NCBI GenBank assembly: GCA_031180665.1
Contig: JAPSLP010000030.1
Coordinates: forward strand, 1-64,000
DNA from: Cupriavidus sp.
GTDB lineage: Bacteria > Pseudomonadota > Gammaproteobacteria > Burkholderiales > Burkholderiaceae
Reading direction: 5' to 3'
Length of the DNA: 64,000 nucleotides
Shown piece by piece: positions 29,237 to 37,224 of this stretch. Every line of letters starts with the position of its first letter. Position 1 is the stretch's first letter. The position numbers and the translations under genes were made by a program. The notes below the pieces were generated by a model. That model worked only from the letters and a program-made list of their open reading frames with translations, was not told the DNA's origin and searched no databases.

Positions 29237-29506
29237 TTATCCACAACGTAGCCGCAAGGCTTTTCCCCGTTTGTCCACCGGCATCGGCCCCTGGGCCGTG
29301 CGGCGCCCGATGCGGTGTCGCAAAGCCTCGCGCGGCATGCCGGTACCGCGTTCTTTCCCGCGATTTTCCGCCTCTGGCGGGCCTTCCAGCGCCACTGCGC
29401 GCCAATCCCTCGTCGTGGCCCGCCGTGTTCGGATCATGTCGATGCGCGCTTTGCCACCCGGATTTCCACAGCGTTATTCACAGCGTTTCTCACATGATTT
29501 TCCACA
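29237..29506. promoter_or_regulatory. Second group of DnaA-box-like sequences (right of HU)
   Basis: The 390-bp gap between HU and the DUF2272 lipoprotein has no gene but contains TTATCCACA (29237-29245, perfect consensus), TTGTCCACC (29271-29279, one mismatch), TTATTCACA (29474-29482) and TTTTCCACA (29498-29506). Repeated TTTTCC and TTCCACAGCG words surround the last two. Confidence 0.5.
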
Positions 29507-29534
29507 GCGCCCAGCGGGTTTACCGGGGCGTGCG

Positions 29535-30485
29535 ATGAGCGCGCTGCGCAGCCGTCTCGCGGCGCTCGCCGGCACGGTTACCGCCTGCCTGCTGACCGCC
29601 TGCACGACGGCGCCGCCCTCGCAGCCGCCCGCGCCGCCAACCGCGCGGCCGCAGGCGGTTCCCTTGCCGCTGGCCCAGGCACAAGCGCCCGCGGCGATGC
29701 CGGGCGCGACGCCGCGCCAGCGCATCGTGCGGATCGCGCTGCAGGAATGGCAGCGCTGGGGCGGGCAGACCATCCGCATCGGGCGCGACGACACCGCCTG
29801 CGTGGTCAGCAGTCCGCTGCCGCCGCCACCGCCGCCGCTGGTGCTGCCCGATACCATGGAAGAGATCCTGCAGAACGGCTCGCTGCAGTCCTCGTCGGCC
29901 GATACCGACGAGAGCTTCGGTACCACCGCCGCGCCCGGCTGCGCCGGTTTTCCGGATGGCACCGGCATGGAGGCGACCCCGCAGGGCTGCGCGCTGGCGC
30001 AGCGCTATTGGGCCATCGTCGGCAAGGAAGTCGATTGCCAGCAGATCACCGAGGGACGTTGGGCCTGGTCGGCGGTGTTCATTTCGTGGGTGCTGCGCCA
30101 GGCCGGGCTGAACGAGCGCCAGTTCCTGACCGGCCAATCGCATTCGATGTATGTGGTGGACGCGCGCGACGGCATCCTGCCGGCGCCCGCTTTCCGCCTC
30201 GAGCCGTTGCCGGCCATGCCGCGCCCCGGCGACATCCTGTGCGCCGGCCGCGGCCGCGACAAATACCTGACCGGGGTCGACGAGATCGGCTTCGGCACCA
30301 CCCCGATGCACTGCGACATCGTGGTCGAGATCGATGCCACCGCCCGCGTGGTCAAGACCATCGGCGGCAATCTGCAGCAGTCGGTGTCGATGGAGCTGGT
30401 CGAGCTGGGCGATTCGGGGCTGGTCGACGGCTTCACCAATTCGCACGCGCCGTGGCTGGTGCTGATGCGCAACCAGTTGCCGTAA
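29535..30485 (+). CDS. DUF2272 lipoprotein
   Basis: A 316-residue predicted lipoprotein. The signal MSALRSRLAALAGTVTACLLTAC has a lipobox LTAC with Cys23, followed by a Pro/Ala-rich tether. The folded part fits the DUF2272 family (RIVRIALQEWQRWGGQTI … EGRWAWSAVFISWVLRQAGL … PRPGDILCAGRG … HCDIVVEI), which shows an NlpC/P60-like order of a tryptophan/serine block, a glycine-rich segment and a histidine. An amidase-type role in the envelope is therefore possible but unproven. A Pro/Leu-rich insert (PLPPPPPPLVLP) interrupts the domain near residue 95. It lies downstream of HU and reads in the same direction. Confidence 0.82.
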   Translation: MSALRSRLAALAGTVTACLLTACTTAPPSQPPAPPTARPQAVPLPLAQAQAPAAMPGATPRQRIVRIALQEWQRWGGQTIRIGRDDTACVVSSPLPPPPPPLVLPDTMEEILQNGSLQSSSADTDESFGTTAAPGCAGFPDGTGMEATPQGCALAQRYWAIVGKEVDCQQITEGRWAWSAVFISWVLRQAGLNERQFLTGQSHSMYVVDARDGILPAPAFRLEPLPAMPRPGDILCAGRGRDKYLTGVDEIGFGTTPMHCDIVVEIDATARVVKTIGGNLQQSVSMELVELGDSGLVDGFTNSHAPWLVLMRNQLP

Positions 30486-30503
30486 GGATCGGGGCGGCGG
30501 GGG

Positions 30504-31661
30504 TCAGGCGCCTTCGTCCCAATCGTCGTCCTCACCTCCGTCGCCCTCACCCCCGTCGTCCTCACTCCGGCCGTCGTCCACGTCGGCCAGATCGCGGAAC
30601 AGGTCCAGCTGCGCGGTGTCCGGATCGCTGGTCGCCACGCCGACGCCCAGCAGCCGCACCGGCAGCCGCCGCCGCGCATGGCCCTCGGCCAGCAGCCGCG
30701 CGTAGACCGCGCGGTCCGGCATCTGTCCGCGGCATTCGACCGTGGTCTGGCGAAAATCCGAGAAGCGCAGCTTGACCGTGAGCTTGTGGATCGCGTGCTG
30801 GGCACCGGCGCGCGCGATGCGCGCCTCCAGTTGCGCGATCAGCGGTTCGAGCTCGGCCAGGCACGCCGGCAGGTCGGGCAGATCGTCGGCATAGGTCTCC
30901 TCGACGCTGATCGACTTGCGCTCGCGCTGCGGCGACACCCGCCGCTCGTCGATGCCGCGGCACAGGTTGTAGAGCCGGCCGCCAAAGCTGCCGAAGTGCC
31001 GATGAAACAGGTCCGGCGTCCAGGCCCGCAGATCCCCGCACGTTTTCACGCCGAGGCGGTTGAGCTTGGCCGCGGTGACACGGCCGACACCGTGGATCCG
31101 TTCGACCGGCAAGGCGGCGACGAAGGCGTCGACCGCTTCGGGCCGCACCACGAACAGCCCGTCGGGCTTGTTCCAGTCGCTGGCGATCTTGGCGATGAAC
31201 TTGCTGGGACCGACGCCGGCCGAGACCGTGACGCCGACCTCCTCGCGCACGCGCCGGCGGATCTCCTCGGCGATGCGTGTCGCACTGCCCTGGTGCTGGC
31301 GGCATGCGCTGACGTCCAGATAGGCCTCGTCCAGCGACAGCGGCTCGACCAGTTCGGTGTATTCGCGGTAGATGCCGAAGATCCGGCGCGACGCTTCCTT
31401 GTACTTGTCCATCGCCGGCCGCAGGATCAGCAGCTCGGGACAGCGCTTGACCGCCTGTGCCGACGACATGGCCGAGCGCACGCCATAGGCCCGCGCCTCG
31501 TAGTTGCAGGTCGCGATCACGCCGCGCCGGTCCGGCGAGCCGCCGACCGCCATCGGGCGGCCGCGCAGCGACGGGTCGTCGCGCATCTCGACCGAGGCGT
31601 AGAAGGCGTCGCAGTCGCAATGGATGATCTTGCGCAGCGGCGGGACCGGCGTGCTCGACAT
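30504..31661 (-). CDS. dinB: DNA polymerase IV (Y-family)
   Basis: A 385-residue translesion polymerase. The catalytic core begins IIHCDCDAFYASVEMRDDP with the metal-binding Asp, and the second carboxylates are in SLDEAYLDVS. Thumb and little-finger regions follow. A beta-clamp-binding motif QLDLF lies near the C-terminus. After it comes an unusual acidic/Gly tail (EDDGGEGDGGEDDDWDEG) encoded by decayed 15-bp DNA repeats. I see no LexA box of the CTGT-N8-ACAG type upstream, so SOS control is not supported here. The gene lies 206 bp after rarD on the same strand. Confidence 0.95.
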   Translation of the reverse strand: MSSTPVPPLRKIIHCDCDAFYASVEMRDDPSLRGRPMAVGGSPDRRGVIATCNYEARAYGVRSAMSSAQAVKRCPELLILRPAMDKYKEASRRIFGIYREYTELVEPLSLDEAYLDVSACRQHQGSATRIAEEIRRRVREEVGVTVSAGVGPSKFIAKIASDWNKPDGLFVVRPEAVDAFVAALPVERIHGVGRVTAAKLNRLGVKTCGDLRAWTPDLFHRHFGSFGGRLYNLCRGIDERRVSPQRERKSISVEETYADDLPDLPACLAELEPLIAQLEARIARAGAQHAIHKLTVKLRFSDFRQTTVECRGQMPDRAVYARLLAEGHARRRLPVRLLGVGVATSDPDTAQLDLFRDLADVDDGRSEDDGGEGDGGEDDDWDEGA

Positions 31662-31867
31662 GGCGTTCCGCGTTCGATTATTCTTGCCAGTAATCAAACA
31701 CGGCAGATGCGACCACAGTGTCATCCATTGCATCGATGAAATCGCCATGACCGACCCGGCACGGCTGCATGGCACCCACCACTGTCGCGCACGCGGTGGG
31801 CAAAATCATGCTGGTGATGAATGGCCGCGCGCCGATGAAAAGGCAGTTCATCGATACCGCCGATGAT

Positions 31868-32758
31868 TCAGTCCACCGCCACTGCCGGCGGACGGCGCCG
31901 CGACATCCAGAATCCTTCCAGCGCATACAGCGCCAGCGATACCCAGATCATCGCGTAGCCCAGCTGCTTGTCGGCGGGGAACGGCTCGCGATAGAGCCAG
32001 ACGCCCAGCAGCAGCTGCAGCGTCGGGCCGGTGTACTGCAGCAGCCCGAGCAGGGACAGCGGGATGCGCCGCGCTGCCGCGGCGAAGAACAGCAGCGGCA
32101 CCGCGGTCACGGGCCCCGCCATCGCGACCAGCAACTGCACGCCCAGGCTCGCATGGGCGAAGCCGGCCTCGCCGGTGGAGAACAGCCAGGCCAGCGCGGC
32201 GGCGGCGAAGGGGAACAGCAGCAACGTCTCCAGCGACAGCCCCTCGAGCGCACCCAGTGCTGCGGTCTTGCGCAGCAGGCCGTAGCCGCCGAAGGTGCCG
32301 GCCAGCGCCAGCGCAATCCATGGCAGCTGCCCGGCGGCGAAGGTCAGCCACACCACGCCGGCGGCCGCCAGCGCGATCGCGGCCCATTGCGCCGGCCGCA
32401 GCCGTTCGCGCAGGAACACCACGCCGAGCAGCACGCTGAACAGCGGATTGATGAAGTACCCCAGGCTCGCGTCGACCACGCGGTCGTTGGACACGGCCCA
32501 GATATAGAGGAACCAGTTGCCGCACAGCAGCGCCGCGCTGGCGACGAAGCCCAGCAGCAGGCGGCGATCGGACCAGACCGTGCGCAGCCAGCTCCAATGC
32601 CGGCGCACGGTCAGGATGGCGCCGAGGAAGACCAGCGACCACACCATCCGGTGCAGCAGGATCTCGAGGGGCGCGATGCCGTGGAGCGCTTTGATGTACA
32701 GGGGCAGCAGCCCCCAGATGACGTACGCCAGCAGGGCGTAGAGTATGCCGGTCTGCAT
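31868..32758 (-). CDS. rarD: RarD/EamA-family transporter
   Basis: A 296-residue membrane protein with ten predicted spans and the RarD signatures YVIWGLLPLYIKAL, RMVWSLVFL and FLYIWAVSNDRVVDASLGYFINPL. EamA proteins export small metabolites. RarD was named for chloramphenicol sensitivity, and its natural substrate is unknown. It sits between the TRAP binding protein and dinB, all on the minus strand, each with its own gap of 100-200 bp, so it is probably a separate transcription unit. Confidence 0.92.
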   Translation of the reverse strand: MQTGILYALLAYVIWGLLPLYIKALHGIAPLEILLHRMVWSLVFLGAILTVRRHWSWLRTVWSDRRLLLGFVASAALLCGNWFLYIWAVSNDRVVDASLGYFINPLFSVLLGVVFLRERLRPAQWAAIALAAAGVVWLTFAAGQLPWIALALAGTFGGYGLLRKTAALGALEGLSLETLLLFPFAAAALAWLFSTGEAGFAHASLGVQLLVAMAGPVTAVPLLFFAAAARRIPLSLLGLLQYTGPTLQLLLGVWLYREPFPADKQLGYAMIWVSLALYALEGFWMSRRRPPAVAVD

Positions 32759-32860
32759 CGGAGAATCCTCTCAGAAGCAGGGGATTCTACCGGTGCGGAC
32801 CGAGGCTTGCAGGCGGCGTGAAGCCGCCCGCCAGCCAGGACGAAGACAGCGGAACCTCGA

Positions 32861-34006
32861 TTACAGCTTGCGGGCGAAGCTGAACTGCGCAAAGCCCTGC
32901 TCGGCGACGTTGAACCACGCGGCCTGGTTGTTGCGGAACACGCGCCAGTCGTCGTAGATCTTCTTGAACGACGGATTCTTGCCGTTCTCCTCGGCGTAGG
33001 CGTCCTGGGTCGCCTTGAAGCATGCCTCCATGATCTCGCGCGAGAACGGACGCAGCTTGACGCCGTTCTCCAGCAGGCGCGCCAGCGCTTGCGGGTTGAC
33101 GGTGTCGTACTTGGCCATCATCGTGGTGTGTGCTTCGAAGGTCGCGGTCTCCAGCGCGCGCTTGTACAGCGCCGGCAGCTTCTCGAACTCGCTGGCCGAG
33201 GCGTAGAACGACAGCTGCGCGCTGCCTTCCCACCAGCCCGGGTAGTAGTAGAACGGCGCGACCTTGAAGAAGCCCAGCTTCTCGTCGTCATACGGGCCGA
33301 CCCATTCGGCGGCGTCGATGGTGCCCTTCTCCAGCGCCGGGTAGATGTCGCCACCGGCGATCTGCTGCGGCACCACGCCCAGGCGCGACAGCACCACGCC
33401 GGCAAAACCGGCGACGCGGTACTTCAGGCCCTGCAGGTCGGCGACGGTGCGGATCTCCTTGCGGAACCAGCCGCCCATCTGCGCGTTGGTGTTGCCGCCG
33501 AGGAAGTTGACGACGTTGTATTCCTTGAAGAACTCGCGCATCAGCTTCATGCCGTTGCCCTGCACCATCCACGCGGTCTGCTGGCGCGCGGTCAGGCCGA
33601 ACGGGATGGTGGTGTCGAAGCACAGCGTCGGGTTCTTGCCGAAGTAGTAGTAGCCGGCGGTGTGGCCGATCTGCACGGTGTTGTTCTGCACGGCGTCGAG
33701 CACCTGCAGGCCCGGCACGATTTCGCCGGCGGCGAACACCTTGATGTTGAACTTGCCGTCGGTCAGTTCCTTGACGCGGTTGGACAGTGTCTCCGCGCCG
33801 CCGTAGATGGTGTCGAGCGATTTCGGAAAGCTCGACGCCAGGCGCCATTCGACGGCCGGATTGCTGCCGACCACGGCCGGCGCGGCGGGCGTTCCGGGCG
33901 CGCTGGCCGGGGCCGGGGCGGCGGCCTGCTCTTGCTTGCCGCAGGCGGCCAGGGCACCGGTGGCGGCCACGGCCGACGCTTTCAACAGAAAGGAACGACG
34001 TTCCAT
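32861..34006 (-). CDS. TRAP transporter solute-binding protein (DctP/TakP-type), orphan
   Basis: A 381-residue periplasmic receptor. The N-terminus MERRSFLLKASAVAATGALAAC carries a twin-arginine motif (Arg3-Arg4) and a lipobox (LAAC, Cys22), so it is likely a Tat-exported lipoprotein. A Pro/Ala linker leads to the DctP fold: EWRLASSFPKSLDTIYGGAETL…, QIGHTAGYYYFGKNP and IDAAEWVGPYDDEKLGF, which match the TakP group that binds 2-oxo acids or lactate with a cation. No dctQ/dctM membrane subunits are in the window. The nearby dctBD pair (about 5 kb away) may regulate C4-dicarboxylate uptake elsewhere. Confidence 0.9.
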   Translation of the reverse strand: MERRSFLLKASAVAATGALAACGKQEQAAAPAPASAPGTPAAPAVVGSNPAVEWRLASSFPKSLDTIYGGAETLSNRVKELTDGKFNIKVFAAGEIVPGLQVLDAVQNNTVQIGHTAGYYYFGKNPTLCFDTTIPFGLTARQQTAWMVQGNGMKLMREFFKEYNVVNFLGGNTNAQMGGWFRKEIRTVADLQGLKYRVAGFAGVVLSRLGVVPQQIAGGDIYPALEKGTIDAAEWVGPYDDEKLGFFKVAPFYYYPGWWEGSAQLSFYASASEFEKLPALYKRALETATFEAHTTMMAKYDTVNPQALARLLENGVKLRPFSREIMEACFKATQDAYAEENGKNPSFKKIYDDWRVFRNNQAAWFNVAEQGFAQFSFARKL

Positions 34007-34117
34007 CGACTACTCTCCTCGTTTTCGAATTTTGATCCGGCCGAGGGCGAGGGAGTGCGTCGACTCCAGCGCTGGCCGGGAACGCGCGGCAAGCCGTGGT
34101 ACGACAGCGCGCAATAA

Positions 34118-34173
34118 CGGGCCTGTTACCGGCGCACCCGCCGACGTGGCAGCTTGCGCCGATAACAGGCCCG
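34118..34173. repeat. 19-bp inverted repeat with 18-nt loop
   Basis: CGGGCCTGTTACCGGCGCA (34118-34136) is answered by TGCGCCGATAACAGGCCCG (34155-34173) with a single G:A difference (a G·U pair in RNA). As RNA on the minus strand it would form a very stable stem in the TRAP-receptor leader region, about 110-165 nt upstream of the ATG, followed by TTATT. Confidence 0.85.
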
Positions 34174-34421
34174 GATTCACCCCTTGGTTGCCCGCTCATA
34201 CCCGTTCCAGCAGGCTGATCGATTATAGCGGTGCCCAATTCGCCACGGGGCCGCGCCTGTGTCCGGGTTTTCGCTAGGAAAGTGCGGTATGACGCGCCCT
34301 GGCGGGGAGCGATGCGCGGCCGCCCGGACACCGTCCCGGGCGGTCCACCGTGCCGGTATCCGTGGGCAAACGTACGCGCTCGTCCTCTACAGGGCACAGC
34401 CGATGGATTTTGTAACCTCTC

Positions 34422-34451
34422 TTGCTGTCCAATCAGGCCGGCTGATAAAAC
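34422..34451 (+). promoter_or_regulatory. Candidate promoter of the LamB-like porin gene
   Basis: TTGCTG (34422-34427), an 18-bp spacer and TAAAAC (34446-34451). It would start transcription near 34458, about 60 nt before the ATG at 34517. This supports a start at or after that codon rather than the longer open frame. Confidence 0.4.
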
Positions 34452-34516
34452 CGTCGGTCCGGCACGGCCTGGCCCGTGCTCGCCGTTGCACTTCGTCGCT
34501 GTCCTGTTGTCACCGC

Positions 34517-36247
34517 ATGCCGTTGTCCGCGTCGCCCTTCTCTCGCCGTCGTTCGCTGAACCGGACCGCCCGCCGTTCGTCCGTCCGTGCGCCCGTACCG
34601 CCGCGTCCGCGCTGCATGTACCTGGCCGGCCTGGCGGCCTGGGGCATCGCCGCCTGCGCGCAGACGCCGCCGGCGCCGGAGCCGATCGCACCGCCGGTGT
34701 TCGCGCCGGCCGCCCCGGTGCCTGCGGTCGCGCAGCTCTCCAGTTGGCCGTCGAATCGACAACCGCTGAGCCTGCCGGCACCGGCTGCCGAGGCGGCAAG
34801 TGCCCCGGCGCAGCAGCCGGCGGCTGAGGCGGATCCGCTTGCCGGCCTGATTCAGCGGGACGCGCAGGTCGCCGCCCCGGCCGATGCCGCCACCGAAACC
34901 CTGAACCTGCCGCCCGCCGATACCCCCGAACAGACCGCGCTGGCCGAGCTCGACCCGGGTCTGGTGGGCCCGCCGGAGCCGCTGCCGCCTGCCCCACCCC
35001 CGGTGGTGCTGTTCCCCAACCGGCTCGGCGAGTTCATGCCCGAGGCGCTGGCGGCCGGCGGCGATGCCGCGGCGCCCGGCGATGCCCCGCCGGTGTTCGC
35101 CTCCAACCTGCCGGGCACCGAGCCGGCCGAGCAGACCGTCTGGAGCCTGTCGTACAGCGGACGCGCGGCCTACGAGGACAGCACCCATGCGATGCGCGCC
35201 TGTCCTGGGGGCAGCCTGTCGACCGGCATCGGCCATGGCGTCGCATGCGAGAGCAGCGGCGAGGTCAAGCTGCGCGAGCAGTTGTATACGCTCGACGGTG
35301 GCGGTGCGATCGAGGTCGTCGCGCAGGCGCGCGGCACCAACACCACCACCATCGACGGGCGCCCCGCCCCGGTCGATCCCTATCAGCTGATTCCGCAGTT
35401 CTATACCGCGGTCAAGGGCGTGGCCGCGCTCGACGGCGCCACCATGTGGGCCGGGCGGCGCGATACCTCGCCGTTCCTGATGTCGTCGGGCCTGCTGCCG
35501 CCGACCTCCAGCGCGCTGCGCTTCGGCGTCGACGACGCCAAGCTCGCCGGCGTGGGGTTGAGCTACCAGTACACCGCCCGCAACGACACCAATGGGCAGC
35601 ATCTGCCCAGCTATCACTCGGTCCGCACCGCGCCGATCGGCGTGAACGACAAGGGCACGCTGCAGCTGGGTTTCACGCGCGTCGAGGCCGATGCGCTGGC
35701 CGACGACGCCGGCAATGCCTGGTGGGCGTCGGCCATGCACGAGCAGAAGGGCGTGCTGGCCGGCACCAACCGCTTCGGCTTGCAGTACGGCACCGGCAGC
35801 CGTACCGCGATGACCGGCTACACCGGCATGGGCGCCACGCTCTCGCGCGTGCGGGTCGCCGAATCGATGGAATGGAAGGGCCGCGCGGGCCTGATCGGCT
35901 CGGTCGAATCGAGCCTGCAATACGACCGCTCGGCGCTGGGCACGCTGCAATGGATGACCGCGCGCGTGCGCCCGGCCTATGCGCCCACCGAGCGCTTCCG
36001 CCTGAGCTTCGAGGTCGCCCACGACCAGATCTCGTCGGGCTTCGGCGTCAGCGGCCAGCGCACCGCCCTGACGGTGGCGCCGACGCTGACGCTGGGCAAG
36101 GCCGCCGGCAACGCCAATCTGCGGGCGTTCTACACCTACAGCCGCGCCAACGACGTCGACGGCATCAGCTTCGCGGCCCCGGCCGACGCCTGGGCCTCGC
36201 AGGCCTCGGGTTCGATCTTCGGGATCCAGCTCAATCGGCGCTGGTAG
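34517..36247 (+). CDS. LamB/maltoporin-like outer membrane barrel with Pro/Ala-rich N-terminal region
   Basis: About 576 residues from ATG 34517; an ATG at 34616 (MYLAGLAAWGIAAC) is an alternative and yields a compact lipoprotein-like signal. About 150 residues of Pro/Ala-rich, low-complexity sequence follow. A beta-barrel-like region starts at SLSYSGRAAYEDS and contains WAGRRDTSPF (compare the LamB WLGKR motif), many alternating aromatic/polar strands and a terminal aromatic (FGIQLNRRW). It is probably a carbohydrate-type porin. If Cys in GIAAC is lipidated, a lipoprotein porin would be unusual. The last 17 bp overlap the convergent aquaporin gene. The assignment rests on short motifs. Confidence 0.6.
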   Translation: MPLSASPFSRRRSLNRTARRSSVRAPVPPRPRCMYLAGLAAWGIAACAQTPPAPEPIAPPVFAPAAPVPAVAQLSSWPSNRQPLSLPAPAAEAASAPAQQPAAEADPLAGLIQRDAQVAAPADAATETLNLPPADTPEQTALAELDPGLVGPPEPLPPAPPPVVLFPNRLGEFMPEALAAGGDAAAPGDAPPVFASNLPGTEPAEQTVWSLSYSGRAAYEDSTHAMRACPGGSLSTGIGHGVACESSGEVKLREQLYTLDGGGAIEVVAQARGTNTTTIDGRPAPVDPYQLIPQFYTAVKGVAALDGATMWAGRRDTSPFLMSSGLLPPTSSALRFGVDDAKLAGVGLSYQYTARNDTNGQHLPSYHSVRTAPIGVNDKGTLQLGFTRVEADALADDAGNAWWASAMHEQKGVLAGTNRFGLQYGTGSRTAMTGYTGMGATLSRVRVAESMEWKGRAGLIGSVESSLQYDRSALGTLQWMTARVRPAYAPTERFRLSFEVAHDQISSGFGVSGQRTALTVAPTLTLGKAAGNANLRAFYTYSRANDVDGISFAAPADAWASQASGSIFGIQLNRRW

Positions 36248-37049
36248 GGGCGCTTCCAACGGCAGTGCAGCCGCTGGTTCGGGCCGCGCTGCCGCGCGGT
36301 ACCGGCCGCAGCAGCCAGTGGAACACCAGCGTCGCCGTCAGCGCACCGGCGCATTGGGCCAGCACGAAGCCCGGTACGTCGATCGCACGGATACCGGTGA
36401 AGGTCGCCGTCAGCGCGCACGCCAACGTCAGCGCCGGATTGGCGAACGAGGTCGAGGCGGTGAACCAGTAGCCCGCGGCGATGTAGCCCGCCACCGCGAA
36501 CGGCAGCAGCGCGGGCCGGGTGTGCGCGGTGCCCATCGCCACGCCAATCAGGCCGAAGGTCGCCAGGAATTCGCTCCACCACAGCGGCGCGCCGGTGCGC
36601 GCCTGCGCCGACCAGGCCAGCAGCGGCTCGCCGAACATCAGGTGGACCGCGACCACGCCGGCAATCGCGCCCAGCCATTGCACGACGACATAGCGCAGCG
36701 CCTCGCGCGCCGGCAGCATGCCCTGCAGCCAGGCCGACAGCGTCACCGCCGGATTCAGATGGCCGCCCGAGAGACCGCCGAAGGCCAGCAGCAGCGCGGC
36801 CAGGCCCGCGCCGCTCGCCAGCGAGTTGGCCAGCAGGGCCAGCGCGACATTGCCGGCGGCGAGCCGCTCGGCGCGCAGCCCGGAGCCGATCACCACCGCG
36901 ATCAGCAGCGCCGTGCCGAGCGCTTCGGCGACGAGCCGGCGCGCGAGCGGGACGGGCGCTTGGATGCAGGCCTGGATGGAGGCTTGGATGGACGCTTCAA
37001 CGCCGGCGGCATCGGCCGGGGACGTGGCATCAGGACGGCGGGTGGACAT
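36231..37049 (-). CDS. MIP-family channel, AqpS-like aquaglyceroporin
   Basis: A 272-residue membrane channel with both NPA boxes intact (HLNPAVT and FANPALT) and six predicted spans. The YWFTASTSFANPALTLACALTATFTGI block resembles the AqpS group found in arsenic-resistance operons, which conducts arsenite or methylarsenic species. No ars genes are nearby. The N-terminus has a repeat (ASIQASIQACIQAP) encoded by 12-bp tandem DNA repeats. The start at ATG 37049 is uncertain; a GTG at 37073 has a partial ribosome site. The 3' end overlaps the convergent porin gene by 17 bp. Confidence 0.87.
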   Translation of the reverse strand: MSTRRPDATSPADAAGVEASIQASIQACIQAPVPLARRLVAEALGTALLIAVVIGSGLRAERLAAGNVALALLANSLASGAGLAALLLAFGGLSGGHLNPAVTLSAWLQGMLPAREALRYVVVQWLGAIAGVVAVHLMFGEPLLAWSAQARTGAPLWWSEFLATFGLIGVAMGTAHTRPALLPFAVAGYIAAGYWFTASTSFANPALTLACALTATFTGIRAIDVPGFVLAQCAGALTATLVFHWLLRPVPRGSAARTSGCTAVGSAPTSAD

Positions 37050-37224
37050 CGAACGCGCAGCGAAGGTGGACACGGACCTGCGCGCGGCGCGGTGCTCTCC
37101 GGCGCAGAGCGCGCAGTGTTCCGTTCGACCCGCCCGCCGTCAATGCGCGCTGGCGCAGTTGTGTCCTGACTCGCGGTATCGAATGCGCGGCCGGCCGTCT
37201 TGTGCGGTGCGTTCCGCGGACGCG

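Larger units (their letters stand above)
34007..34516. other. Gene-free divergent region between TRAP receptor and LamB-like porin
   Basis: About 510 bp with no supportable gene. It contains a long inverted repeat (34118-34173) and a candidate rightward promoter (34422-34451). The frame of the porin is open across its right part, but that stretch has neutral codon structure and is more AT-rich around 34400-34450, so I treat it as leader. Confidence 0.55.

Noticed and set aside
27784-29506. Chromosome or plasmid replication origin
   Set aside because: DnaA-box-like sites and repeats are suggestive, but there is no dnaA, rpmH, rep or par gene, no AT-rich unwinding stretch and the neighbours are ordinary. 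Kept only as a site cluster.
31662-31760. LexA-controlled SOS promoter for dinB
   Set aside because: No CTGT-N8-ACAG box is found. The closest match (CTGTGGTCGCATCTGC) lacks the second half-site.
34259-34516. Extension of the LamB-like porin to the start of its open frame
   Set aside because: The upstream stretch contains a better promoter than coding signal, is AT-rich in part and would put 90 charged residues in front of the signal peptide.
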